Source of the DNA: Gammaproteobacteria bacterium
Lineage (GTDB): Bacteria; Pseudomonadota; Gammaproteobacteria; Steroidobacterales; SZUA-146
DNA: 25,372 nt
Assembly (NCBI GenBank): GCA_013002925.1
Contig: JABDLQ010000042.1
Span: forward strand, 1-25,372
Direction of reading: 5' to 3'
Made by a program: the position numbers and the translations under genes. How positions within the stretch are numbered: position 1 is the stretch's first letter; each line of letters opens with the position of its first letter. This document shows positions 7,911 to 15,917 of this stretch, one piece after another. The notes beneath the pieces were generated by a model, which was given only the letters and a program-made list of their open reading frames with translations, was not told the DNA's origin and searched no databases.

Positions 7911-8657
7911 ATGTCGGATAAAACCACAATTACCGAGCAACTACCCCGACACATCGCAATTGTCATGGATGGCAATGGGCGCTGGGCGGAGCGTCGCGGT
8001 GAGCGCCGCAATGCAGGACATCGTGCAGGCGTAAACGCAACCCGCAGGATCGTCGAGGCCTGTGGTCAACTGGGCATTGATGCCTTGACGTTATTCGCAT
8101 TCAGTAGTGAAAACTGGCAGCGTCCGCCTTCTGAAGTCGGGATGTTGATGGCGCTTTTTATCGAAGCGCTGGGTCGCGAAGTCAAATCCCTGCATGAAAA
8201 AAACGTGCGCTTGCAGTTTATTGGCGAGCGCAGCTTGTTGTCTGAAAAGTTGCAACGAAAAATGTCCGACAGCGAGTTGCTTACTGCAGCAAACGGTGGC
8301 CTGCAATTATATGTCGCGGTGTCCTATGGAGGGCGCTGGGATATTACGAATGCTGCCCGACGCCTCGTGGAGGAAGTCGCGCACAGTGGGCTCACACCCG
8401 GGCAGGTCACAGAAGAGAGATTGCACCAGTGTCTGGCTCTGGCTGCAGTAAAAGATCCGGATTTATTTATCCGTACCGGCGGCGAACACCGCATAAGTAA
8501 TTTTCTTTTGTGGAATCTGGCCTACACTGAATTATATTTTACCGATGCCTTGTGGCCTGACTTTGGGCCCGCCGACCTGGAGTTGGCAGTGCGGGAATAT
8601 CAACAGCGCCAGCGCCGTTATGGCCGCGTACCCCAGCAACACGAGGAGCCGGGCTGA
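7911..8657 (+). CDS. uppS: undecaprenyl diphosphate synthase
   Basis: A cis-prenyltransferase that extends farnesyl diphosphate with eight isopentenyl units to the C55 lipid carrier for peptidoglycan and O-antigen. It has 248 residues (E. coli 253). IAIVMDGNGRWA (15-26) holds the catalytic D20, FSSENW is at 64-69, and the substrate-binding DLFIRTGGEHRISNFLLW stretch is at 184-201. Upstream of the ATG is a pyrimidine-rich run without a recognisable Shine-Dalgarno sequence, which is unusual in this window. The stop overlaps the cdsA start (TGATG). It consumes isoprenoid precursors, yet the usual downstream MEP-pathway gene dxr is not here. Confidence 0.97.
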   Translation: MSDKTTITEQLPRHIAIVMDGNGRWAERRGERRNAGHRAGVNATRRIVEACGQLGIDALTLFAFSSENWQRPPSEVGMLMALFIEALGREVKSLHEKNVRLQFIGERSLLSEKLQRKMSDSELLTAANGGLQLYVAVSYGGRWDITNAARRLVEEVAHSGLTPGQVTEERLHQCLALAAVKDPDLFIRTGGEHRISNFLLWNLAYTELYFTDALWPDFGPADLELAVREYQQRQRRYGRVPQQHEEPG

Positions 8658-9460
8658 TGCTGATACGGCGAATAGTAACGGCTGTATTATTGGTTATCCC
8701 CATTATTGGGGTGCTCGTTCTGGCCCCGGGACCCTGGGTCGCCGGTGTGGCATTTGCGCTGTACTTTATGGCGGCGTGGGAGTGGTCAGGTTTTTTGCAG
8801 AGGCGGAATGCTGTGCGCCGCGCGCTTCTGGTGCTGTGCTATGCGGGGTTGATGATAAGCACACTCTGGCTGCTTGAACATGCGCAACTGATGCGCTGGT
8901 TATTCTTCGCTGTGCTTGTCTGGTGGGTCATTGCCCTGGTCTGGATCACCCGCTACCCAACGATTGTCCCGGACGGTTTAGTTGGGCTGTGTGGTGTACT
9001 GGTGCTGATACCACCTGTGGCAGTGATCATGTTCTCGCGGGTGCAACAGCCGTCCGAATTATTGATTTTTGTCTTTATCATCGTCTGGGCCGCGGACATT
9101 GGCGCCTATTTTGTCGGTCGCAGTCTCGGCCGACATAAACTTGCGCCAAAAGTCAGCCCGGGCAAGACCTGGGAGGGCTTTTTTGGCGGTATGGCAGCCG
9201 CAGTTTTGGCGGCAGTCGGGTTTGGGCTGGTGACCGGGAGCCCTGCGCTTGTGCCGCTGGTATTGATGGGATTGCTCGGGGCTGCCGGGTCGGTAGTGGG
9301 TGACCTGACGGTCAGTCTTTTCAAACGTCACGCAGGTGTGAAGGACAGTGGTTTTATTTTCCCCGGGCATGGCGGTGTGCTCGATCGTTTCGATAGTTTT
9401 TCTGCGGCGGCACCGGTGGTGTTTGGTCTGAATTTCTCGTTGGGCTACCTGCTGGTTTGA
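8657..9460 (+). CDS. cdsA: phosphatidate cytidylyltransferase (CDP-diglyceride synthase)
   Basis: Integral membrane enzyme making CDP-diacylglycerol from phosphatidate and CTP, the branch point of phospholipid synthesis. The 267 residues contain several hydrophobic segments (about 7-25, 28-48, 57-73, 80-98, 110-127, 136-154, 176-213). The C-terminal signature is complete: S220, K223, R224, K229, D230, HGG (238-240), D243, R244 and D246. SPGKTWEG at 167-174 is also typical. GAGGAG lies 8 bases before the ATG, which overlaps the uppS stop codon, so the two are translationally coupled. In most gammaproteobacteria dxr follows; here a 196-base non-coding gap leads to rseP. Confidence 0.97.
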   Translation: MLIRRIVTAVLLVIPIIGVLVLAPGPWVAGVAFALYFMAAWEWSGFLQRRNAVRRALLVLCYAGLMISTLWLLEHAQLMRWLFFAVLVWWVIALVWITRYPTIVPDGLVGLCGVLVLIPPVAVIMFSRVQQPSELLIFVFIIVWAADIGAYFVGRSLGRHKLAPKVSPGKTWEGFFGGMAAAVLAAVGFGLVTGSPALVPLVLMGLLGAAGSVVGDLTVSLFKRHAGVKDSGFIFPGHGGVLDRFDSFSAAAPVVFGLNFSLGYLLV

Positions 9461-9512
9461 GAGCATATTCGATAAACCCGTAACAAATTTGAAGTTTTTC
9501 TAAATCTGACGC

Positions 9513-9540
9513 GGAACCAACAGCTTAGCTTATGGTCTTT
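9513..9540 (+). promoter_or_regulatory. candidate sigmaE promoter upstream of rseP-bamA
   Basis: In the 9461-9656 gap, GGAACCA at 9513-9519 is followed after 15 bases by GTCTTT at 9535-9540. This resembles the sigmaE pattern of GGAACTT, about 15-16 bases, then GTC-rich. In E. coli rseP and bamA belong to the sigmaE regulon, so the position makes sense. The predicted start is near 9547, with a leader of about 110 bases. Matched by eye only. Confidence 0.45.
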
Positions 9541-9599
9541 TGAAGCTGGTCATTGCATTATTCCATTTTAACAAATGCAGATGATTTGCCGCGACAAAA

Positions 9600-9630
9600 C
9601 CGGGGCAATGCTGGCCATCGACAGCCCCGG
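9600..9630 (+). promoter_or_regulatory. stable hairpin in the rseP leader
   Basis: CCGGGGC (9600-9606) pairs perfectly with GCCCCGG (9624-9630) around a 17-base loop. No U run follows, so it is not a terminator. It ends 13 bases before the GGAG (9644-9647) of rseP and would lie in the leader of a transcript from the candidate promoter at 9513-9540. The function is unknown; mRNA stability or translational control are possibilities. Confidence 0.4.
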
Positions 9631-9656
9631 ACAAGGCTGTACTGGAGTAATAAATT

Positions 9657-11042
9657 TTGAATATCATGCTGATTGTGCAAATGATAGTGTTCGCCCTTCT
9701 GGCGATCGGAATTCTGGTGACCGTACATGAATACGGTCACTATATTGTTGCCAAAAAGCTGGGTATCAAGGTCCTGCGTTTCTCGGTGGGGTTTGGCAAG
9801 CCTGTCTGGTCGAAACGGGCAGGCAGCGATCAGACCGAGTACGTGATTTCAAGATGGCCTTTGGGTGGCTACGTCAAGATGCTTGATGAGCGCGATTGTG
9901 AGGTCGCCCCTGAAGAGCAGCACCGGGCGTTCAATCGGCAGCCGATCAGCCACCGGATTCTGGTTCTGGTTGCCGGCCCGGCTTTTAATTTTCTGCTCGC
10001 CGTGCTGTTTTTTTGGCTGGTATTTGTCATTGGCGTCAACGGTGTTGCGCCGGTGCTGGGGTCTGTCACCGTTGACAGCCCGGCAGCCCGGGCAGGTCTG
10101 GAGGCCGAGCAGAAGATTGTGAGTGTCAACGGCAAAAATGTTGCCACCTGGTCGGAAGCCCACCTGGCGTTGCTGGATGCCGTGATTGAAAATGATAGCG
10201 TGGCGCTTGAAGTTCAGCATTTTTCAGGCGGCCGCACCTACAAACGGGTGCTCGACAACATTGGCGACCGTAAAGCGCTGACGGCGCCGGAAGCTCTCAT
10301 GCCAGGACTGGGTCTGACAGTCTGGCGTCCTCCCAGCCCGCCGGTGATCAGTATGGTCGAACCGGGTTTGCCGGCAGAACGTGCAGGACTACTACCTGAC
10401 GATGTCGTAACAGGCATCGATGGCAGACCGGTAGAATCGTTTGATGATGTGATATCGGTGATCTCGGACCTGGCCAATCAAACAGTACCGATAACTGTTA
10501 TGCGCGGGCAGTCGAGTGTGAGCTTTAATGTGAGCCTGCAGTCGATGGAACGGGATGGTGTCACGGTTGGTCGCCTTGGCGCGGGTTTCAAACCATCTGC
10601 CGAAGCTCAGGCACAGTGGGAATCGTTGCTTGCAAAAACTCAGTATGGACCTGTGCAGGCGCTCGGTCGAGCCGGGGAAGAAACGTGGAATATGTCCGTG
10701 ATGATGCTGAGTATGCTGGGCAAAATGGCCATCGGTCAGGTGTCGGTGCGCAATATCAGTGGTCCTTTGAATATAGCGAGGTTTGCGGGATACTCGGCAC
10801 GGCAGGGGCCTGCGTATTACATCCGTTTCCTCGCGTTGCTTAGCCTGAGTTTGGGTGTGCTCAACCTGTTGCCAATCCCGATGCTTGATGGTGGTCAGGT
10901 AGTCTATCAACTGGCGGAAGCCGTAAAGGGTTCCCCGCTGTCGATGCGAACCGAGATGGTCGGGCAACAAATCGGAATCACTTTATTATTCATTTTGATG
11001 TTCTTTGCATTTCGTAATGACATCATCAGTATTTTTGGTTGA
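9657..11042 (+). CDS. rseP: RIP zinc metalloprotease RseP (site-2 protease)
   Basis: Inner membrane protease that cuts the anti-sigma factor RseA within the membrane after DegS and so activates sigmaE; it also clears signal peptides. The 461 residues (E. coli 450) have HEYGH at 24-28 in the first membrane segment (zinc ligands H24, H28, catalytic E25), the GPAFNFLLA segment (108-116), two PDZ domains (about 127-200 and 222-300), and NLLPIPMLDGG at 403-413 with the third zinc ligand D411. A last membrane helix is at 437-452. The TTG at 9657 is placed 9 bases after GGAG. An ATG at 9666 would be 18 bases away, so I prefer TTG. bamA follows 13 bases after the stop. Confidence 0.96.
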   Translation: MNIMLIVQMIVFALLAIGILVTVHEYGHYIVAKKLGIKVLRFSVGFGKPVWSKRAGSDQTEYVISRWPLGGYVKMLDERDCEVAPEEQHRAFNRQPISHRILVLVAGPAFNFLLAVLFFWLVFVIGVNGVAPVLGSVTVDSPAARAGLEAEQKIVSVNGKNVATWSEAHLALLDAVIENDSVALEVQHFSGGRTYKRVLDNIGDRKALTAPEALMPGLGLTVWRPPSPPVISMVEPGLPAERAGLLPDDVVTGIDGRPVESFDDVISVISDLANQTVPITVMRGQSSVSFNVSLQSMERDGVTVGRLGAGFKPSAEAQAQWESLLAKTQYGPVQALGRAGEETWNMSVMMLSMLGKMAIGQVSVRNISGPLNIARFAGYSARQGPAYYIRFLALLSLSLGVLNLLPIPMLDGGQVVYQLAEAVKGSPLSMRTEMVGQQIGITLLFILMFFAFRNDIISIFG

Positions 11043-11055
11043 AGGAGTGCATCTG

Positions 11056-13509
11056 GTGCATCGTCTGGTTTGGATAATCGCCGCAGCGACAACAGTCCTG
11101 GGTAACGCGGTATGGGCACAAACAAATTCCGACTTTGTCGTGCGCAATATTCGCATTGAGGGGCTGCAGCGCATCAGTGATGGTGCCGTATACAATTATC
11201 TGCCAGTCGATATTGGAGACGAGCTTAACGAGCGGCGCATTCAGGAGGCGTTACGCGCAACCTATGACAGTGGTTTCTTTTCCGATGTTGAGATGCGGCG
11301 CGACGGCAACACGCTGGTATTGATAGTCAGGGAACGTCCTTCCATCGCTTCTTTTGATATTACGGGTAACAAGGATATTAAAACGGAAGACCTGGAACGC
11401 AGTCTTAAAGACGCGGGTCTGGCTCCTGGCCTGCCCTTTAATAACCCGATACTGGTGGATGTAGAACAATCTCTTACACAAGAATATTTTTCCCGGGGTA
11501 AATACGCTGCGACTGTGAAAACCGAGGTCGAAGAGCTTGAAGATAACCGGGTCAAGGTGGCCGTGAAAATAACTGAAGGCGATCGCGCGCAGATTCGACA
11601 GATAAATGTGGTGGGCAACACCGTGTTTGATGATGACGAACTGCGTGGGGAGATGTCTCTGCGGACGCCTAATTTCCTGTCATGGATTCGCAAAGATGAC
11701 CGTTACTCCAAAGAAGCGCTTAATGGCGATCTGGAAACTCTGACGTCTTACTACATGGATCGTGGCTACGCAGATTTTGAGGTTACCTCCACCCAAGTGG
11801 CAATATCTCCTGACAAACGCGATGTATTCATCGATATCAATGTCAGGGAAGGTGATATCTATACAATTGATGAGGTTACTCTGTCGGGTGATCTGGTCGT
11901 ATCGGAAGAAGAACTGAAGCAGTTGATATTGCTAAAGTCTGGACAGATATTTTCCCGCAAACTGATGACCTCTACCAATGAGTTTATTCAGTTTCGTCTG
12001 GGCCAGGAGGGCTTCGCCAGAGCTGAAGTTCAACCGCTGCCACAGATCAATCGTGAAGAAAAAACCATTGACATTGATTTGCGGGTAATTGCAGGTGATC
12101 GGGTCTATGTGCGCAACATAAATTTCAAGGGAACAAGCAGCATAAATGATGAGACTCTGCGTCGTGAAATGCGGCAAATGGAAGGCGCATGGCTATCCAA
12201 TACCGCAGTGGAGCGTTCGGAAGAACGTATACGTCGTTTGCCCTACGTAGAAGAAGTCAGCTCGGAAACTGTCACTGTTGCCGGCACTCCCGATCTGGTG
12301 GATATTGAATTCGAGGTCGAAGAGGGTCTGCCAGGGCAATGGGGTGGCGGTGTCGGCTATTCGGGGCTGCAAGGAATAATTCTGAATGGTAATTTCACCC
12401 ATACCAATTTTTTAGGCACGGGTAATCGCGTTGGTCTGGATATCAACGCGGGTCGTTATAGCAAGGTGTACAGTCTGTCGCATACGGATCCGTATGCCAC
12501 ACCTAACGGTATCAGCCGTCAAATGTCGATATCATACCGGGACATAACACAGTTCGTATCCGGCTCATCGGATTTCAGCACTGAAACCCTGCAGGCTGGA
12601 ATAGATTATGGTATTCCCTTGTCTGAATACTCAAGCCTGCGTTTGGGTGCGTCCTATCAGGACAACGAACTGCTTGTCAGTGGTTTCAGCGGTAGCCAGC
12701 AGTCTATTGCTTTCGTAAATAACAACGGCGATTCCTTCGAGGTTGTCAATGACAATATGAGTGTCTGCGGCACGGATCCCATAGCGGAAATAGTGAACCC
12801 TGATATCTGCGGAACATCGTTCAATGTTTTCGAACTTTTTGCAGGCTACTTTTACGATAGTCGCAACCGCTTTTTGTTTCCCACGCGCGGCATGCGGCAT
12901 CAGCTTAGCGTCTCGATGACCGTGCCTGGCAGTAAAGTTGAATATTACGTCGCGTCGTATAATTTTCGTGGATTGTGGCCAATCTGGGGTGATGTCATAT
13001 TGTCGACGAACCTCGAACTGGCATTTGGCGATGCATTAAACGCGACCACAGATTTGCCGCCATTCAAAAACTTTTTCGTTGGTGGGCCTGATTCCATTCG
13101 CGGCTTTCGTCAGGGTCAGTTAGGTCCGATCGACTCGCGCGGCAACCCATATGGTGGCAATCTCAAAACGCTGGCCCAGTTGGAGCTGATATTGCCAACG
13201 CCTGAGAAATTCAGGCGCTCAACGCGCGTTAGTTTGTTTTACGATGTTGGTAATGCCTGGTATACGGGCTCGACACCATTTTTCGATTTTGGTGCAAACC
13301 CGCAATCGATTGATTACGATTTTGATCCCAGTGAATTACGCCAGTCAGCGGGCGTAGCGTTGCAATGGCTCGCACCGCTTGGCACGTTTAAATTCAGTTA
13401 TGCGATACCACTGAGCTATTTTGAGGGCTATCGGGATGCCAGCGGCAATATTCTACAGTTTAGTGATGAGCTGGAGCGTTTTCAGTTTACAATCGGACGT
13501 TCATTCTAG
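11056..13509 (+). CDS. bamA: outer membrane protein assembly factor BamA
   Basis: Omp85-family core of the BAM complex, which folds beta-barrel proteins into the outer membrane. I place the start at GTG 11056, 8 bases after GGAG (11044-11047), giving 817 residues (E. coli 810). The frame is open further upstream but that part lies inside rseP. A signal peptide MHRLVWIIAAATTVLGNAVWA (1-21) is followed by five POTRA domains (about 24-420) and a 16-strand barrel. The barrel carries the conserved IRGF motif at 681-684 (VRGF in E. coli) and ends in FTIGRSF, an aromatic C-terminal signal. The only two cysteines, C571 and C585, lie in one predicted external loop. skp/ompH, which normally follows, is absent. 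Confidence 0.96.
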   Translation: MHRLVWIIAAATTVLGNAVWAQTNSDFVVRNIRIEGLQRISDGAVYNYLPVDIGDELNERRIQEALRATYDSGFFSDVEMRRDGNTLVLIVRERPSIASFDITGNKDIKTEDLERSLKDAGLAPGLPFNNPILVDVEQSLTQEYFSRGKYAATVKTEVEELEDNRVKVAVKITEGDRAQIRQINVVGNTVFDDDELRGEMSLRTPNFLSWIRKDDRYSKEALNGDLETLTSYYMDRGYADFEVTSTQVAISPDKRDVFIDINVREGDIYTIDEVTLSGDLVVSEEELKQLILLKSGQIFSRKLMTSTNEFIQFRLGQEGFARAEVQPLPQINREEKTIDIDLRVIAGDRVYVRNINFKGTSSINDETLRREMRQMEGAWLSNTAVERSEERIRRLPYVEEVSSETVTVAGTPDLVDIEFEVEEGLPGQWGGGVGYSGLQGIILNGNFTHTNFLGTGNRVGLDINAGRYSKVYSLSHTDPYATPNGISRQMSISYRDITQFVSGSSDFSTETLQAGIDYGIPLSEYSSLRLGASYQDNELLVSGFSGSQQSIAFVNNNGDSFEVVNDNMSVCGTDPIAEIVNPDICGTSFNVFELFAGYFYDSRNRFLFPTRGMRHQLSVSMTVPGSKVEYYVASYNFRGLWPIWGDVILSTNLELAFGDALNATTDLPPFKNFFVGGPDSIRGFRQGQLGPIDSRGNPYGGNLKTLAQLELILPTPEKFRRSTRVSLFYDVGNAWYTGSTPFFDFGANPQSIDYDFDPSELRQSAGVALQWLAPLGTFKFSYAIPLSYFEGYRDASGNILQFSDELERFQFTIGRSF

Positions 13510-13520
13510 GTTCGTTTACT

Positions 13521-13550
13521 TTGTGCCGACAGAAACAGGCGGGATAAAAT
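13521..13550 (+). promoter_or_regulatory. possible promoter for the lpxD-fabZ-lpxA-lpxB genes
   Basis: In the 146-base gap after bamA (13510-13655), TTGTGC (13521-13526) is followed after 18 bases by TAAAAT (13545-13550), a passable sigma70 pair. A second, weaker signal, GGAACAA (13571-13577), 15 bases, GCTGAC, has a sigmaE-like -35 but a poor -10. No coding remnant was recognised in this gap. Confidence 0.35.
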
Positions 13551-13655
13551 AGTTGCGGGGGCGCATGTGGGGAACAACGCATTCAACATGTTGCTGACGA
13601 TAGGTAGCCAATTTGTTGCCTAAGCTGCAGTATTGTGACGGTAAGGGGTTGATCC

Positions 13656-14672
13656 ATGCGCGTAGCTGAGCTGGCCGTACGTTTTGGTTGTGAAATCGTC
13701 GGTGATCCTGAAACCCGGGTAACCGCGGTCGCGACCCTGGAAAAAGCCGGTGAACTGGACATTTCATTTCTGGCCAACGCCAAATATCGCAGCCTGTTAA
13801 AAACCTCACGCGCCGGCGCGGTTATATTGAGCGCAGCTGATGCGCCGGATTGTGCAACGACAGCCCTTGTGCACAAGAATCCATATGAAATTTACGCGCG
13901 GGTTGCCGCGATGTTGCATCCACAACCAAAGATGCGTGCCGGTATCGATGCTATGGCGTCAGTAAGTGCTCAGGCGACAATATCGCAGTCGGCCAGCATT
14001 GCTGCCGCAGTGGTAATTGCAGATGGTGTGCAAATTGGTGAGCGCTGTGTGATTGGACCTGGCTGTGTGATAGGGCGGGATGTCCACATCGAAGACGACA
14101 CTCGCCTGGTGGCAAACGTTACACTTTGTCATGGTGTTTCGATTGGCAAGCGGTGTGTGCTGCATCCAGGTGCGGTGATAGGTGCGGATGGATTTGGTAT
14201 TGCAAATACGGATGACGGCTGGATAAAAGTACCGCAACTTGGTGGAGTACGCATTGGAGATGATGTCGAGATCGGTGCCTCTACCACAATCGATCGTGGT
14301 GCCATTGATGACACCGTGGTCGGTAATGGTGTCAAACTCGATAACCAGATTCAGGTCGCACACAATGTGCATATTGGCGATCACACTGTGATTGCCGCCT
14401 GCACCGGGATTTCCGGCAGCACGCGCATTGGTAAACGCTGTATGATAGGCGGGGCCGTGGGTTTCGTGGGTCATCTGGATATCTGTGACGATGTGGTGGT
14501 CACCGGCCAGACCATGGTTAACCGAAGCATCACTGTACCGGGTATGTATTCAAGTGCGCTGCCAATGGACGAAGCCAGGCGATGGCGTCGCAACAGTGCA
14601 AGATTTCGCAAACTCGACGAACTGGCAAAGCGGCTGGGGCAGCTCGAGAAAGACCTGAAAGCCAATCGATAA
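13656..14672 (+). CDS. lpxD: UDP-3-O-(3-hydroxyacyl)glucosamine N-acyltransferase
   Basis: Third enzyme of lipid A synthesis; it transfers a 3-hydroxyacyl chain from acyl-carrier protein to the 2-amino group of UDP-3-O-acylglucosamine. It has 338 residues (E. coli 341). An N-terminal uridine-binding domain (1-95, with FLANAKYRS at 38-46) is followed by a left-handed beta-helix of hexapeptide repeats (about 100-290). The catalytic base is H236 in NQIQVAHNVHIGDH. A C-terminal helical region (306-338) binds the carrier protein. AAGGGG lies 7 bases before the ATG. It heads a tight lpxD-fabZ-lpxA-lpxB group. Confidence 0.97.
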   Translation: MRVAELAVRFGCEIVGDPETRVTAVATLEKAGELDISFLANAKYRSLLKTSRAGAVILSAADAPDCATTALVHKNPYEIYARVAAMLHPQPKMRAGIDAMASVSAQATISQSASIAAAVVIADGVQIGERCVIGPGCVIGRDVHIEDDTRLVANVTLCHGVSIGKRCVLHPGAVIGADGFGIANTDDGWIKVPQLGGVRIGDDVEIGASTTIDRGAIDDTVVGNGVKLDNQIQVAHNVHIGDHTVIAACTGISGSTRIGKRCMIGGAVGFVGHLDICDDVVVTGQTMVNRSITVPGMYSSALPMDEARRWRRNSARFRKLDELAKRLGQLEKDLKANR

Positions 14673-14685
14673 AATGGGGGAGGAT

Positions 14686-15144
14686 ATGTCTGCACCGTAC
14701 TCAATGGATATTCATGAGGTGCTAAAACAATTGCCACACAGGTATCCGTTCCTGTTAGTTGACAAGGTTCTGCAATGCAGTCCCGGAGAATCGCTTACGG
14801 CAATAAAAAATGTAACGATCAACGAACCGTATTTTACTGGTCATTTTCCGCAGCGACCGGTAATGCCCGGTGTCATTATCCTGGAAGCGCTGGCACAGGC
14901 AACAGGTCTCCTGGCGTTTGCTACCGTGGGCAGTACGCCGGAAGACAATGTGCTTTATTATTTTGTTGGCATTGATAAAGCCAGGTTTCGCAAACCAGTG
15001 GAACCAGGGGATCAGGTGATCCTCAATGTTGAGCTGTTGCGGCAGATTCGCGGCATGTGGAAGTTTTCAACTCGCGCCGAAGTAGACGGTCAGATTGTCG
15101 CTTCAGCTGAAATGATGTGCGCACCGTCGGAGTTTTCCAGTTGA
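14686..15144 (+). CDS. fabZ: 3-hydroxyacyl-[acyl-carrier-protein] dehydratase FabZ
   Basis: Hot-dog-fold dehydratase of fatty acid elongation. It competes with LpxA for 3-hydroxyacyl-ACP, which explains the neighbourhood. It has 152 residues (E. coli 151). LPHRYPFLLVDKV is at 16-28 and the active-site pair H53 and E67 is in GHFPQRPVMPGVIILEALAQ (52-71). An in-frame ATG also exists at 14674. I chose 14686 because the G-rich ribosome binding run (14676-14683) lies between the two and because the N-terminus then matches the family. The spacing to 14686 is short, so ATG 14704 is a remote alternative. The stop TGA overlaps the lpxA start. Confidence 0.95.
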   Translation: MSAPYSMDIHEVLKQLPHRYPFLLVDKVLQCSPGESLTAIKNVTINEPYFTGHFPQRPVMPGVIILEALAQATGLLAFATVGSTPEDNVLYYFVGIDKARFRKPVEPGDQVILNVELLRQIRGMWKFSTRAEVDGQIVASAEMMCAPSEFSS

Positions 15145-15911
15145 TCCACCCCACGGCCATAATCGACGCTGGTGCGCAACTCGCCGCCGGCGTTGAGGTC
15201 GGTCCTTACAGTGTCATTGGCCCCGATGTCACTGTTGGTGAAAACACCAAAATCGATGCGCAGGTAATTATCACCGGACCAACCAGTATCGGCGGGCACA
15301 ATCATATTTTTTCACAGGCCAGTATCGGCGCTGCACCCCAGGACAAAAAATACAACGGGGAGCCGACGCGGCTGGAAATCGGTGATCACAATACTATTCG
15401 TGAATTTTGCACCATTAATCGCGGAACTGCACAAGACCGCGGTGTAACCACGATCGGGAATCACAACTGGATCATGGCCTATGTGCATATCGCCCATGAC
15501 GTCATCGTTGGCGATCACACCATACTGGCGAATAACGCCACCCTTGCGGGTCACGTAGAGGTTGGTGATTATGCGATTTTGGGTGGGTTCACCAAAGCGC
15601 ATCAGTTTTGCCGAATTGGCGCTCATTCGTTTTGTGCTATGGACACCGGACTGTCAAAAGACCTGCCCCCCTATGTCGTGGCGGCGGGTCATCTGGCAGA
15701 GCCGAAGGGCATAAACAGCGAGGGTCTCTCGCGGCGTGATTACACGGCCGCGCAGATTCGTAACATCAAGAGCGCTTACAAAACAATCTATCGATCCGGA
15801 CTCAAGCTCAGCGAGGCCGTGGCTGCCCTTGAAAAACAAAGGGAAGAGGCACCTGAGCTTGAGATTCTGATTCGGTTTCTGGCGACGACCGAACGCAGCA
15901 TCATTCGCTGA
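15141..15911 (+). CDS. lpxA: acyl-[acyl-carrier-protein]-UDP-N-acetylglucosamine O-acyltransferase
   Basis: First enzyme of lipid A synthesis; it puts a 3-hydroxyacyl chain on the 3-OH of UDP-GlcNAc. I start it at TTG 15141, overlapping the fabZ stop (TTGA) and 8 bases after GGAG (15129-15132). This gives MIHPTAII and 256 residues (E. coli 262). A GTG at 15117 is in frame but leaves an atypical extension. The beta-helix repeats, the catalytic H119 in VHIAHD (E. coli H125), NNATLAGHVEVGD and the C-terminal helical domain (about 185-256) are all present. The residue aligned with the acyl-chain ruler G173 of E. coli is M167 (motif GAHSFCAMDTG), as in Pseudomonas aeruginosa, which uses C10 chains. 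Confidence 0.96.
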   Translation: MIHPTAIIDAGAQLAAGVEVGPYSVIGPDVTVGENTKIDAQVIITGPTSIGGHNHIFSQASIGAAPQDKKYNGEPTRLEIGDHNTIREFCTINRGTAQDRGVTTIGNHNWIMAYVHIAHDVIVGDHTILANNATLAGHVEVGDYAILGGFTKAHQFCRIGAHSFCAMDTGLSKDLPPYVVAAGHLAEPKGINSEGLSRRDYTAAQIRNIKSAYKTIYRSGLKLSEAVAALEKQREEAPELEILIRFLATTERSIIR

Positions 15912-15917
15912 CCGGGT

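Noticed and set aside
9600..9630. Terminator for the uppS-cdsA transcript
   Set aside because: The stem is strong but the 17-base loop is large and no T run follows, so an intrinsic terminator is not supported.
13959..14474. 171-residue open frame on the minus strand inside lpxD
   Set aside because: It is antisense to the repetitive beta-helix coding region; its His/Asn/Thr-rich composition is a frame shadow and it lacks any recognisable motif.
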